Made by a program: the position numbers and the translations under genes. From assembly GCF_022458985.1 (NCBI RefSeq), contig NC_061774.1:17694197-17758196 (forward strand): DNA of 64,000 nucleotides. The letters run 5' to 3'. Shown here piece after piece: positions 27,733 to 39,441 of this stretch. The number at the start of each line of letters is the position of its first letter. Positions within the stretch are counted from its first letter, which is position 1. Below the pieces are notes generated by a model. The model was not told where the DNA came from, did not search any database, and saw only the letters and a list, made by a program, of their open reading frames with translations. Source of the stretch: Mugil cephalus. Lineage: Eukaryota; Chordata; Actinopteri; Mugiliformes; Mugilidae.

Positions 27733-29608
27733 TATATGCATGTCCTTGAGCGTCCATCACCAAACACATCCCCTCGTCAGAGCCAGTGATGGACCATAAG
27801 TCCCACGCATTTCCCATGCTCGCTCACACCAAGCAGCGAGTTCCACCACTCTCTCTAACTCCTCTCTCTTTCCCTCTTTCATTTTTCTCCCCGTCATGTC
27901 CTCTTCTCCTCTGCTTTTCATTCTCTCGCTCCCATCGTCACCGCTGCCATTATCATCCCACTTTGTTTTCAGCTGATTTTCAGCCTGACCTCATCTCTGG
28001 AGGAGGATAATTACCAAATGGGGACACCGTGTTTTAACAGTGATTTTGAGGTCAGCGACTCGCTCACGTTTGCTGGTCTTTTCTGTGCTCGGCTGTGAAA
28101 CTTGCCAATGTTCCTGCCGACCCTCCCCACCGTCTTTCTCCCTGACCCCCGTGCATACATCATTCCATACTGAGACTGCTTTTGGAGTAATCACGGTAAT
28201 CTCTCACTGTCGGAGGAGTTGGCAGGGCACCGTACGTACACTGCTTCTTGGAACATTGTGTCCATGCAGTGCTAAATGTTAAAGAGTGGTGATTGTGGAG
28301 AATGTGGCACGGTTTTGCAGAATGCCAGCCTATTAAGTCCGGCCATGCCAAAGCTATATTTGTGTTCCAAATGCTCTGCTGAAATGCACAGAACAATTTA
28401 CTGTACATTGTTAACATGAAAACACAGCAGGCAAGGAAAAAAAAATATCATCCACATCTGAATTGTACTGTATTTCTGTGTGCCGTCTTGATAACTGCTA
28501 AATGGCCACATACAAGTTTCATTAGTACGAGCTGTTAAGGAAAAGCAGGTGGTCAGTGGTGCAAAGGTCAGGGAGAGTAAAGCACCCGCATAATGGAGCT
28601 GTGCTGGTATTCCACTCACCTTGAGCACATAAAACAGTGTCCCTGTGGAAACAGCAAGGTTTCAAGGAAGGGGTCAAACTTTTCTTCCCTGCCCGGACAT
28701 ACATCACATAACTGGGCCAGCATGGGACGTAAGCCGGCCTAAGCTGTGGAGATAAACCTCCTGAAAATGCAGCTTGGTGCTGCATTTGGAACAAAAAGAA
28801 AAGAAAAATAAACTCATAACCAAGGGACAGTCATAAAATCGAGATGATGCTCATCGCTATTATTTTAGAGGCATTTTAATAAACAACAGACACATGCCTG
28901 AATCCATACCCATTACTACCTTTTTTTTCATTTCCCAGTCACACCCATCAATGTCCCTACGTGTCAGTTTGAAGGAGCAGCATTCAGGGAATGTAACTCA
29001 TGTCGTACGTGCCTCGAGGTTGCCACAGAAATTAAGCACATAGGTGTAAAGAAATGCCAGTCAGCCTCTCCGTGGCTCCTTCATTCCAGCTCCTGGCAGT
29101 GTGCTGGCAAGGCCCCAGCCCAGGAATGCTGTGCCCATCTGTCAACACGGAGCTGCCTTCGCTGGCAGATGCCACAGAGAGGATTTTTGTAACCTGGCCC
29201 TGGGTGGATTTCATAACCTGGCCTGGCAGTAGCGGAGAGCTTGCGAGAAGATTATGTGCGGAGGATAATATCGAGCCACATACTTCTCAGTGTCTTATCG
29301 CACAAAGCTCTACAAAGTGGCTTTCGGGGTAGTACTGCAACTTAAATGTTTTCTTCTGTAGGATCCGCTCAGCTATCTGCACTTCTATCTGTCCCGTACT
29401 CCTCTTCTCTCCTTCCTCTGCTCATCTTTCTGTCCTACTGTCTCCTCCTTCACCTTTTCCTCCCCCCCTCTCGTGTCTCCTCCAACCACTCCTGCTCTGC
29501 TCCCGTAGCTCAGATATTTATAATGAATGGCGTTCTCTATGTGGGGCCTGAATATGTGCGGTGGACCCAAGGGAGCACTACCTGAGTGATGATTCTGTTA
29601 TGCCAAAG

Positions 29609-29704
29609 TCTCTCTCGCTACGTCTCTCTCGCTCGCTCTCTCTCTCTCTCACTCACTCACACACGTACACACAAACAACACACACGCTCACGCACACACA
29701 CACA
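29609..29704. repeat. (CT)n(CA)n compound microsatellite
   Basis: CT-rich sequence from 29609 passes into CA-rich sequence to 29704. A similar compound tract lies about 170 bases on, at 29868-29900. Confidence 0.9.
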
Positions 29705-29867
29705 TGCCTGACCTGCTGGGAACACAGGGTCTTGCTGTATCAGGCCTCTGTGGCAGGGGCAATTAGAAAGGTCCAGACGGAGCACAAGCTCTCTTCTCAT
29801 ACTGTCCCCATTAGAGAGGGAGACACAGGCAGCGAGGACAGGCATGGAAGAGGACACACAATAACAG

Positions 29868-29900
29868 TCTCTCTCTCTCTCTCTCTCTCACTCACACACA
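29868..29900. repeat. (CT)n(CA)n compound microsatellite, second
   Basis: Eleven CT units followed by a short CA tract. It has the same composition and order as the tract at 29609-29704. Confidence 0.9.
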
Positions 29901-30261
29901 GAGTGGCAGCACAGTAGCCTTACTCAATCTGCGTACTTGCGAAGGTAAGTTGGTGTCTCAGCTGATAGAAGCACTTACAATTTAATTTTTTAAATTTTTT
30001 TTTTAAACCTGATTAAAAGACCACAGATTGAACGTCTAACAGATGGGTCATGCCATCTGAAGTCCACTGTCACATCCTGAAAACAGTGGGCCAGAATTGG
30101 ACCAAGCTGTGACCGGACAGGATCTTTCTGCCAAGTTGACGACACAAAGTTTCAAGTTTAAACGCAATTAGAAATGACGAAAATTGATTCAGATGGAGCA
30201 GTCACGAAGATGCCACGGACTTAGCGGCCTCATCGACAATATCTATATGTCTCAGCTGATA

Positions 30262-30280
30262 GTGTGTGTGTGTGTGTGCG
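30262..30280. repeat. (GT)n microsatellite
   Basis: A short GT run followed by GCGCGC. Simple sequence only. Confidence 0.85.
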
Positions 30281-31213
30281 GGCGCGCGTATGTGCACGTG
30301 GGCAGCAGAAGGCTCATCCTTGACCACAGACGTGCGCGCTCTTTCTACGCCGCCTTTGTCTCCACATGAATTATCCATCGAGCCAAGTGTGGAAATCAAG
30401 CTGCTCCGGCAAGCCTTATTACAATGTTGGTCATTTAGCCTATTAGCAATCCTCTTACCTCATTCCTTGGTCAACTCCAATTGCATGGAAAACAGAGCAG
30501 TCAGCATGTTAAATGGGCTTGCGGAAGGCTGGGTGAATTAAGGGCCATAAAGCAACGGCAGCTGATACAGCACAAGGCAGGCTCGCAGTGAGACGATGCA
30601 AACCTCAGGGCACATAGTCGGTCCCGGGTCATTGCAGGACTCTGGTACGATGAGCTAGAAATCATGATAACTAATACTTAAAGAGGGGACAACGGAGGAC
30701 ATGGAGTTATACTATATATTTACAAATAGGGAAAGCATTGAGGAAATTACACAGCTCAAGTATAATTTAGAGTGGTAAAAGTGAAATGAACACATGAGCT
30801 AAACACACCGTCGGGACCGAACCATTTGTGTATGTGTAGGCCGGTCCAACGTGTACACAGAACTCAAGACGACTTGGGCTGGAAATGGAAAATGTTTTCA
30901 ACAAATGGAATATGACTTGAGGGTGAGATAAAATACCTAATGGTGTATCATTTATCTAAAACGACAGGGTGGGATTATGAAATAGATGTAGGAGGGTCGG
31001 TGAAAGACAGTGTGATGCTGCGCCCCTGTGGCCGAGTTTCATGCTGGCACATCCAAAGTCGTTTGCTGACTGAGACAGGAAGTCAAAGTGTAAAAATATT
31101 ATGCCTGGAATTAACAGTTGGGGATCACTCGCAGAGATGCCAAGAGGACTGAAGAAATATTATGTCTTGTTTATAACAGCTACTTTTTGGGGACATTCCA
31201 CATGTTTTGTACC

Positions 31214-31584
31214 AACGGTGTTAAACTCATTTTAGTTCTGGGGCCACATTCAGCCCAATTTCATCTCAAACAGCAGCTTACCAGTAAGATAACCGCACAA
31301 TAACCTATAGTAACCACAACTCCAGATTTTCTTTCACTTGTTTTAGTGCAAAGCAGAACAAGTACATTGTGAACACGTCTCAATTTAATAAACTATACTA
31401 AAAAATGAAATGTCTTAAGAAAAACACATGCAATTTGTACTGTTCACTGTGTTGTGTTATGTCCACTTACAAATTATGGTTATTTTCATTGAAATTTTTC
31501 TTTGTAATTTTTCAAATTCACGCTGTGGACCTGATTAGATTCTCTGGTGGGCTGCTTTTGGCTCGTATGCTTGACACCTGTGTT
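31214..31584. mobile_element. Non-autonomous hAT-like element (GTGTCAAACTC type ends)
   Basis: The left end reads ACGGTGTTAAACTCATTTTA, then TCTGGGGCCACATTCAGCCC. The right end reads GGCTCGTATGCTTGACACCTG, whose reverse complement CAGGTGTCAAGCATACG mirrors the left end. The inner portion matches a non-coding element common in teleosts, with a segment where a poorly conserved A/T-rich centre separates the two ends. It is about 370 bp with no coding content. Confidence 0.7.
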
Positions 31585-31824
31585 TTACACCATTGGAAGT
31601 CTTAAGATAGGATAATCCTTTAATTCATCTCACAGTGGGGGAAACCACTGGTAGATTTAACAGCAGGGTTGCACAGGGAGTCTGAGCAAACAATCCAGTC
31701 GATGTTGTCATTTAACAGACAGTAGACTGAGTTTAAAGGTTTATTTCTTGCATGCAGATGTTAAAATGAAATGCAGTGCGTTCAGTGTGCTCCTAAGGTT
31801 GTGCTCATACAGAAAATATATTTT

Positions 31825-32176
31825 AGGTCTTCAACAGGGGACCCACGACCCCTAGGGGGTGTGTGGAGGTACTGCAGGAGGGGTTGCAAAATCTTTGGTT
31901 GATTAAACATTCTTTATATATATATATTTTTTAATTTTCCCTCACAAATTTAATTTTTTAAAATGCAAATTAACATATATCCAAAATATTTTAGTAAAGG
32001 GAAAAATGGAGGCAGAAGAAATTAGAGAGAGCCATCTCGCTAGATTCACTCCTCATGTGAAATCCAGAAATACTCTGTCATATTAGAGAAAGAGAAGCTA
32101 ACAGTGCAGCTATGTGCTCCTGAGGCTGAGGCCAAAGTGGATTGCTATATATCTTTTAATTTCATATTTCTTTTGA

Positions 32177-32212
<36 letters not shown>

Positions 32213-32301
32213 GAATACTTGAACCTGGCAGCCGAGTCCCTATTTAATCTCTCATCACTTTGGGGGTCCTTGGTCTGAAAAACGTTGAAGAACCCTGGTG
32301 T
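31825..32301. mobile_element. Non-autonomous element with inverted ends (GGGTCTTCAAC type), longer copy
   Basis: The left end AGGTCTTCAACAGGGGACCC and the right end AACGTTGAAGAACCCTGG form an imperfect inverted repeat. The inner right block TTTGGGGGTCCTTGGTCTG matches the element at 24554. The interior is A/T-rich and includes an (AAT)n microsatellite at 32179-32210. It encodes no protein. Confidence 0.65.
32179..32210. repeat. (AAT)n trinucleotide microsatellite
   Basis: About ten AAT units within the DNA element at 31825-32301. Confidence 0.9.
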
Positions 32302-34494
32302 AGACTGTGGAAAACAATGTGTACAACAAAGGATTTGATGAAGAAAACTTGTTGGACACGTCTAACAGACGTTAAAGTTCATGCTGTTAAGGATTTGAGG
32401 GAAGAAACATCTGAGATCTGTGTTGAACTCAGCTACAAAGATTGTTTGCAGATAGGAGGACATGGCTGTTGGCCGTGAGGTTTGGAACCTACAGTGGCTT
32501 TGTCTTTTGCTTTGTCTCTTCCAGCTGCATGGGAGCGCACTGTTAAGAATCCGTGTAATATATACGGTCTGCATATGTTAGCAGGCTGTCCCGTGAAATC
32601 CATTCATCAGCTCATGAGCTACAACAAAGTATCCAACTAGTGACCTCAAACATCAGCTGTGAGGGGCGGTAGACAAAACTAAATTAGCCGCAGAGTAAGA
32701 TCCATCCTCCTACGTCCCTTGGGGGGCCTAACATCACCTTGAACCGAGCAGAAGGCTGTGTGAAGCCCTGCCAAGCCTATGAACATGACCTGAGGAGTGT
32801 GTGTGAGGGATGGGGGGGTTGGGTGGTTGGGTGGGTGGATGAAGAGGATGGACGGGATGCTGCTCCTTCCATCACGGACGAGACAAATGACGCACCGACA
32901 GATGGCACTCGACATCGCTGCCATTCAGTTTCCAGTTACAACAACCTGACTCCTGACCAGCGGATACTTACGATTACGGTCATGTCCCCCGTTAAATCAG
33001 ACAGAGCTGACCTCTGGATGATCTTTCCCACAGCATGACTTCCATCACATCATGATCGGGAAATCAAGTGGACAACAGATCAAATCAAGCTTTGGGTGTT
33101 TTCCTCCGTCAGCCACATGGGGGTATTGTAGCTCCAAAAGAAGCTGTGGACAGAAGAGCCGTGGTAAAGGGCCATCGATTTCACTCACTGCTCGGTGATA
33201 TCTCCACTCCAGTTACTAATATTGTGAGAAACATCCAGGGCGTAGCAGAGATCGAGACACAGCGTGACAGCGCAGTTGCCAAGATCTGACCTTGGACTGG
33301 AAGCAAAATGGACTGCATCGCCCATTAACTGATAGATGTGAGGATAAGGAAGTACTGGGAAATATAATATGTGACGAACCCTTGAAAAGAAAGATGGAAA
33401 AACAGGTGGTGATATGAATTTCGACAGCATCGGGCTATATGTCTCCTGGGGGCACAAGAACTGTCACGTCTGATGATATGATATAGATTTTGGCTACAGC
33501 CTGACTGATGTGTATTCTGAGTTTTATTGCAAAACTACTAGTGAAACTTTTGGTTTGTTGACCCTTTTTAAATTTTTAATAGATGCTACATTTCAGTTCC
33601 AATCTGGACCTTGGGACATGGGAAATATTCAGTCTAAAGCAGTTTGTTGGTCCCTAACTCCTATCTAGCTACCCCCTCATTATAGTCTACATTTAAAGTT
33701 TTATTTGCTTGTATTAACATTTTATTTTTGTGTTTGGGTGTAGCAATGTTATATTTCATTCTGATAGAACGAGGGTATTTTTCTTTTTGTCTATTGAAAC
33801 CACATAGAAAAATGTTCATGTCTCTAAATTATCTTTTTCATTTTATGTATACATATATATATATATTTTAGAATACATTTCTCTGTATTTTCTGTAGAAA
33901 TGGTCAAAAACAGTGTGTGTGTGTGTTTTTTTTTTTTTTTTTTATTCCATTTTTGCGTTCCAAAACTACTCATGTAACGGCTGCAGCATGACTCCGGGCG
34001 GACCCAAGGAAAAGGATCATATCTCTGCTTTCAAAGTTTTTTTTTTTTTTCTTTCTCCAATTTTTACATACAATTACATCTTGAATTGACAATCCTGACT
34101 TCAGTAATTAGGATATTAGGAATACGTTTTTTTTTTCCTTATATGTCTTTGGAATAGACTGGTCTGGTGTTAAGAATTCAATCGCTTTAATTTCAATAAC
34201 TTCTTAAAACTATTATTTTCTATCTATTACTTGATTTGACTCTATTATAATGTTTTACACAATTTACCGCATCTATGTGTATATATATATTGCAGGTTAA
34301 TGTAAAGTACTGTGAAACACGGTCAGACACTAAAATGAAAGTGAGGGTGATTTCAGAAACAATGACAACAATTGACTAAATAGAGAGTTCAGTAAACAAA
34401 AAATAAAACTACACAGAATGAGTCATTTGTGTGAGCAGACCTATGAAAACTCTGTTCTCCGTGCTACATTCGACGAACAGGTTCTAAGCAGGTA
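32302..34494. other. Intergenic sequence, nothing coding recognised
   Basis: Unique sequence to about 33.5 kb, then T-rich sequence with a (TA)n tract (33850), a (GT)n-poly(T) tract (33913-33943) and further T runs. No exon, RNA gene or clear transposon is seen. Confidence 0.45.
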
Positions 34495-34766
34495 TGTTGT
34501 GACTTACAGTTGTTCTGCGGATTCAATCTCTCGCCGTCGTGTCTCCCTTCTTTTAATCCCAGACTGACTCCATAATGTTGCCGTCAGGACTCTACACAGG
34601 CCATAAAGTCTCTATGTGCTCTTCTCGTCGCAGAAAATAGTTCTTTATGACTCTGACTGTATGTTTGGGGCTGTTGTCATGCTGCAGACTGAATGTGGGA
34701 CAATCAGACGCCTCCCTGATGGTAACCTAAACATCTAAAGGGCCTTAAACTTTTGCAGGACTACGT
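34495..34766 (-). mobile_element. Internally deleted Tc1/mariner-type transposase relic
   Basis: On the minus strand a short reading SPDGNIMESVWD (about 34590-34555) matches the conserved catalytic motif PDxNxIExxWD of Tc1/mariner transposases and is followed by a stop. The plus-strand sequence TGTATGTTTGGGGCTGTTGT and ATCAGACGCCTCCCTGATGG matches a different portion of the same kind of transposase, now too close, so most of the middle is missing. The right end has CTTAAACTTTTGCAGGAC, like the AAAACTTTTGCACAGTAC end of this family. It is inactive. Confidence 0.55.
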
Positions 34767-35149
34767 TTGTTGCACACTGGCGGTTTTATGTGCAAGAGTA
34801 TACAGCTGTGCATGAAAGCCGTTAAATGCTGAAAAAAAAAAAATGTGTGAATCTATCTTGTATGTCAGATAAAATTATTGACTGTTATTGAATGCGATAT
34901 GTAAAAGTAAATTCAGGCGGACAACCAGAACATAGGTTTTAAGAACACAGAAGATAAATCCAGGACACAAGTTGTGCACTTCAACGAGATTTTGTTTCCA
35001 CTCTGTAAGGTGTCCAGTTGTAAACTTTAAAAACAGTAGGAAACAAGTATAAATTAAATCTAAATCAGATGGGAATGGAATATTATTATGGAAAGAAATA
35101 CGAATGGAAACAGAAATATAAATCTGACTGTGGAATATACGGATATTAT

Positions 35150-35310
35150 GTATTGGTGTTGTGCAATTTGTCATCCAGTATAGGTTATTTATATAGCAGC
35201 AGCATGCAGACTGTTGACGTGGTTGTGTGTCAGACAGAGTTTCTTGGACTGATTCGGAGCAGCCACAACTCTGGGGAAGAAACTGATGTTTGCACAATTG
35301 TGCAATACAC
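35150..35310 (-). mobile_element. Probable LINE 3'-end fragment
   Basis: On the minus strand, near 35285-35230, a short reading FFPRVVAAPNQSKKLCL resembles the extreme C-terminus of fish L2/CR1-type LINE reverse transcriptases, where a serine or threonine, two phenylalanines and a proline precede the end of the ORF. Nothing upstream of this remains. The match is short, so the call is tentative. Confidence 0.35.
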
Positions 35311-37967
35311 TGTGTACATGTTATATAATATAAACCAATCAAAATGTTCCCGTATATGTGTGTAGTTTTAATGTTAAAATAGATTTTATGTAGTAAACCA
35401 TCTTAAGGTCACTGGGTTAAAAGCCATTGCTTTATGATAATTGTGTGTAACTATGTTGCTCCCTGTACTTTAGTAAAATACTGAGGGACCCTGCGAACAT
35501 AGAACATTTTCCAAAGATCTGATTTTATTTGTTTTGGTCGGACAATATATTTGTCTGACAGATTACTGACTATGCAAATCGGGATTACATAATGTTGACA
35601 TGCAGCCCAAACATCCATGAATCAACATAAGTGCATTCTTCACTTTTAGTAGCGCCTAAGTTCAACAACTGGCTTTCGCACATGCACAGAATTAAATACA
35701 TGAATTGTGATACTGGCAAGCCTGCTTTAGCGCTCTGACATCTTGAACAATGAGGACAACCACGTTTGTGGGGAAAGCGTAAGATGTCTGCTATGTCATT
35801 CTTAGCCGGATTATGTCCTGTTCTCTCTTCTCTTAATCGGTCTAATTATCAAACAGTTAGTGGATCTAAATCACCCGAAGGCCTCCAGGACAGCGAATAC
35901 CAGCCCATGGCGTCGTGCGCCACCAGGAACGCTTAGGCAAGACACAAACAACTTAATTTACCCCCCCTACCCCCCTGTTCTTTTTCTTTCTGTCTGTCTC
36001 TCTCTCTCAAACACACACACATTCACTCGGGAGAATCTCCCTCCAACACGCAGCCCTCAAAATACCCACATGTTCGTGCAGCGGAAGTTTTTAAGCAGCC
36101 TTATCTGAAGCTTTATCTGAGTTGGAGATGTGCTGCAGAAAGACAGGTCAAAGGGGACCGCAGGGCTGCCGCGGGACGAAGCATTAGGGATGTGAAACAC
36201 ATGCCAGACCTGTCATGTTCAATTTACAGTTGACACGATATGTTAATATGTAGCGGAGCTGAGGTTTGCATTTAATTTCGGATGCAGTTAATCAGTGGCC
36301 TGCGTGGCTCGTCTCTCAGAATCCTCAGAACCCTCGCAATTAATGACACAAAAGTGAGGAAAGGCTACACTCAAACTGCGCAGTGGCAGAGGAAATCAAT
36401 CATGGTGAAAGCATTTTCCCATGTCTTGTGTTTCCCCGACGAGCGTTTACTTTATTTCGCCAATTATTAGAGCGAGAGTCGGGCCAGTGTTGATTCTCAC
36501 TGCGCCCGAGAAAGATTTCACGGCCATTCATCAGCTCGCGAGGCGCACAAATAGTCTTTAAAACTATAAACACAATCGCTGGGTCGGAGACAGGGGGACC
36601 CATTTACCCCGTGGCTGCGCTAAACGCTGAAGATAAAACAAACGATAATACTGTCTGTCTCCTGTGACCGTCTCCACAGGCATTAATAGCAGGTTTAGTG
36701 CCAACGGTGCGAGGGGAAACGCAGAGAGGTTATGCGTCATTACGCGCAGTTGACTCTATTTTACTGCTGGCCATTGGAGCCACGTATATATTATCATTGT
36801 TGAAGTACAAAATGCTCATTGTATGCTTAATTGAACTACCTGTATGTGTACTACACGTCGGTACATCTGAATTTCACAGTACTGGAATGTAGAGCGCAAA
36901 AATGCCCCAAAAATGTTTAAAGGCACCTCGGCTTGCAAAGAACTCGCCGAAACGGCAGGATGAAACCCCTCAGACCGATAAATCGAGACTATTTTATTGC
37001 CCGAGACAAACGTGTCACACATGACACTTCTTCAGGATAACCTGGCCTGCGGCGTGGGTGGGAGCGCCTATGTGTGTGTGTGCAGATTTGTTGTCGTCTG
37101 TTATCGCGTCCAGATAAGGCAGACAGCGGCTCCAGAATCTGTCGGAGGCAGACGGCGGCAGAGTGTGTCACTCATGGTTTCAGGTTCCGTGTCCAGGGAC
37201 CCAACCTGTTGTCTGCTCCCCTCTTTCCTGGCTCTTGTCTGATCCGTTTCCCCCTCGGGGATCCAACTTATCAGACACATTAACCCCCGTTAAATCTTCT
37301 CACCGAGCTAAATACTGCGAGTTTGGCTCCCCACTCGCTGTTCAGACGCATCTGATGTGCACAGGGTTAGATAAATGATTTCTCTCTTGGTACTTGAAGA
37401 CGTGTATAAACATCCGTCCAAATGCTTGGCCTTGAAACGCGTTTGCATTGTGCGTAATGACTAAGAGCAATACCAAAAACCGTCCAACAAGTCACTTTCA
37501 CTTAAATAAAAAATGCACAATCAATGCGATCGAAAACCAAAGAATAATAAGATATATGTCATGCACCAGGAATACGAATCGCTGCTGATTCTGATTTGCT
37601 TTAGAATGCGTTTAATACATCTGGTTGAGATTGGATGTGTAAAGTCTGTAGGTCAGGTCGCACCTACAGGCCTTACATGTAGCAGACATGACTTTACGTC
37701 ATTATTGGGAGTAGTGGCCACTGGCTCCCCTCTCCCTCCTCCCCCCTGCGTCACCGAGAGGAGAGAGAGGCCAAGAAAAAAGTTAGGACACATTCAAAGT
37801 TGACATTCAAAATGCACACTTCACTCAAGATCAGTCTGGTATACCAAACTAATACTTACACCCAGTAAATACCACCACGAAGGAAAGGGGTTTGTTGATT
37901 TCTTTTTTGTTGCCTCCATATGACAGTTTAATAGTTTTTTTTTTTTTTTTTTTTTTAGTTCTTGGAA
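35311..37967 (+). promoter_or_regulatory. nkx2.5 upstream region, candidate promoter and proximal enhancers
   Basis: The 2.6 kb before the nkx2.5 start codon has no transposon I can recognise, apart from CT/CA simple sequence near 35995-36020, and it becomes GC-richer. Visible sites include two GATA motifs placed next to CAGAC (SMAD-type) cores at 37113-37126 and 37267-37276, another AGATAA at 37369, CAGAC cores at 37149 and 37343, and a TATAAA at 37405. The transcription start cannot be fixed by eye. A run of 22 T followed by AG stands just before the start codon and looks like a splice acceptor. That nkx2.5 is driven by GATA and SMAD factors is known for the mouse gene; use of these exact sites is inference. 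Confidence 0.4.
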
Positions 37968-38686
37968 ATGTTTCCCAGCCCCAGCACGTCCACCACTCCC
38001 TTCTCTGTAAAGGATATATTAAACTTGGAGCAGAGTCATGACGTTATGGTGTCTCCTCTGGACGTTACTTCTCGCATGGACTGCTGCACCGCGCCGACAT
38101 CCTCCTCCTCTTCCTCCTCCTCCTCCTCCTCCTGCATGCTGGCCCGCCTGAAGCAGGAGCCTCTCCGGGACATGTCGTCGGCCGCCGCCGCCGCCTCTCT
38201 GTTTGGAGAGGACACCCACGACTCCAAAGCCGGCAGAGGCAATAATGCACTCAGCTTTGCTTCTGCCTTTTACGGCAAATCCCTCATAGACATGGATCTA
38301 GATAAGGACGGGAAATCGGACGCGTTTGAGGGGAAACGAAGAAAAGGTGAGTGGACGAAGGGGAGGCCTGTAAAACAAATAGGCCTACACTCGTGCGTGT
38401 GCAACGGATTCTCCAAAAACAACTCCGTGGAACTGACGAGAACAATTATAAGAATCAGATTTATACTAGGCTGGACTTATTTTTTTACTTTTTATATAAG
38501 GATTTTTTAAAGTTGTATTGGTAGGCGTGAATATTTTTTAGAATTTCGTAAATAACAAATAATAATAAAAAAACAATAATAAAAATTCAAATAATGTGTG
38601 TAAATAGTGCCATATTTCTCAAAGAGCACAGTGAATAAATCCTGGATGGACACTGGAATTGCATTATTTTATTATATTATTATACA

Positions 38687-38718
<32 letters not shown>

Positions 38719-39441
38719 TACTAAGAATTTAAAGCTACTAAAAATATGATACTAAAAATATAGTTTTTTTAAGTAGCAATACGTCTTATTGAACTATTTA
38801 TGTGTCCCTTATGTTTGGTTCAAGCAGAGGAGTTTAGTGTTCCGGCCGAGGCTGCAGAGGACGTAAAACCCGAAGATCCGGAACGACCCAAGCCCCGGAG
38901 ACGCAGGAAGCCGCGGGTCCTCTTCTCACAGGCGCAGGTGTACGAGCTGGAGCGTCGCTTCAAGCAGCAGAGGTACCTGTCCGCACCGGAGAGAGACCAC
39001 CTGGCCGGGGTGCTCAAACTCACCCCGACGCAGGTTAAGATCTGGTTCCAGAACAGGAGGTACAAGTGCAAGCGGCAGAGGCAGGACCAGAGCCTGGAGA
39101 TGGTGTCCCTGCCGCCGCCCAGGAGGGTGTCGGTGCCGGTGTTGGTGCGGGATGGGAAGCCCTGTCTGGCGGCGGACGCGGCCACCTACAACCCCTCCTA
39201 CAGCATGGGTCACATCAACCATTTCACGTACAACAACTATCCATCATTCAGCAACTACACCAACCCCGGCTGCAACACAAACTATGCATGCAATTACCCC
39301 GCAGCCACAATGCAGACTATGCAGGGTTCTTCCAACGCCGGGAATTACATGAACTTTGGAGTAGGAGACTTGAATAATGTCCAGAATACATTCCCTTCCA
39401 GCAATGGGGTGTCTTCCTTACACGGTATTAGGACGTGGTAA
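37968..39441 (+). CDS. nkx2.5: Homeobox transcription factor Nkx2.5 (cardiac NK2 family)
   Basis: Two coding exons, 37968-38346 and 38828-39441, joined in phase 1 across a 481-bp GT-AG intron, give a 330-residue nuclear DNA-binding protein; the human protein has 324. The start at 37968 gives MFPSP, the family N-terminus; an in-frame TTG lies two codons upstream. Residues 12-21 ([10 protein letters not shown]) are the tinman domain. A poly-serine run and a short alanine run follow in exon 1. The homeodomain is at about 152-211, with WFQN at helix 3 and the NK2-diagnostic tyrosine at homeodomain position 54 (residue 205). The NK2-specific domain is at about 225-240 ([12 protein letters not shown]). 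A tyrosine-rich region and the C-terminal LHGIRTW follow. The family acts in heart-field specification with GATA and T-box partners (known). Convergent with bnip1, as in human. Nkx2.7 is the nearest alternative; the neighbours favour nkx2.5. Confidence 0.96.
38690..38716. repeat. (ATT)n microsatellite in nkx2.5 intron
   Basis: About eight ATT units within the very A/T-rich single intron. Confidence 0.85.

Larger units (their letters stand above)
24763..31213. other. Intergenic sequence with microsatellites, no supported gene
   Basis: The longest frame (148 codons, 24857-25303 plus) has no domain and lacks a convincing splice context. Repetitive parts are A or T runs at 26.0-26.2 and 27.46 kb, a GGGGACC-type short repeat near 27.60 kb, and CT/CA/GT microsatellites listed separately. 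The stretch 29030-29330 is complex and repeat-free and could be conserved non-coding DNA. Confidence 0.45.

Noticed and set aside
38019..38250. Glu- or Arg-rich frames opposite nkx2.5 exon 1
   Set aside because: They are antisense readings of the TCC serine repeat.
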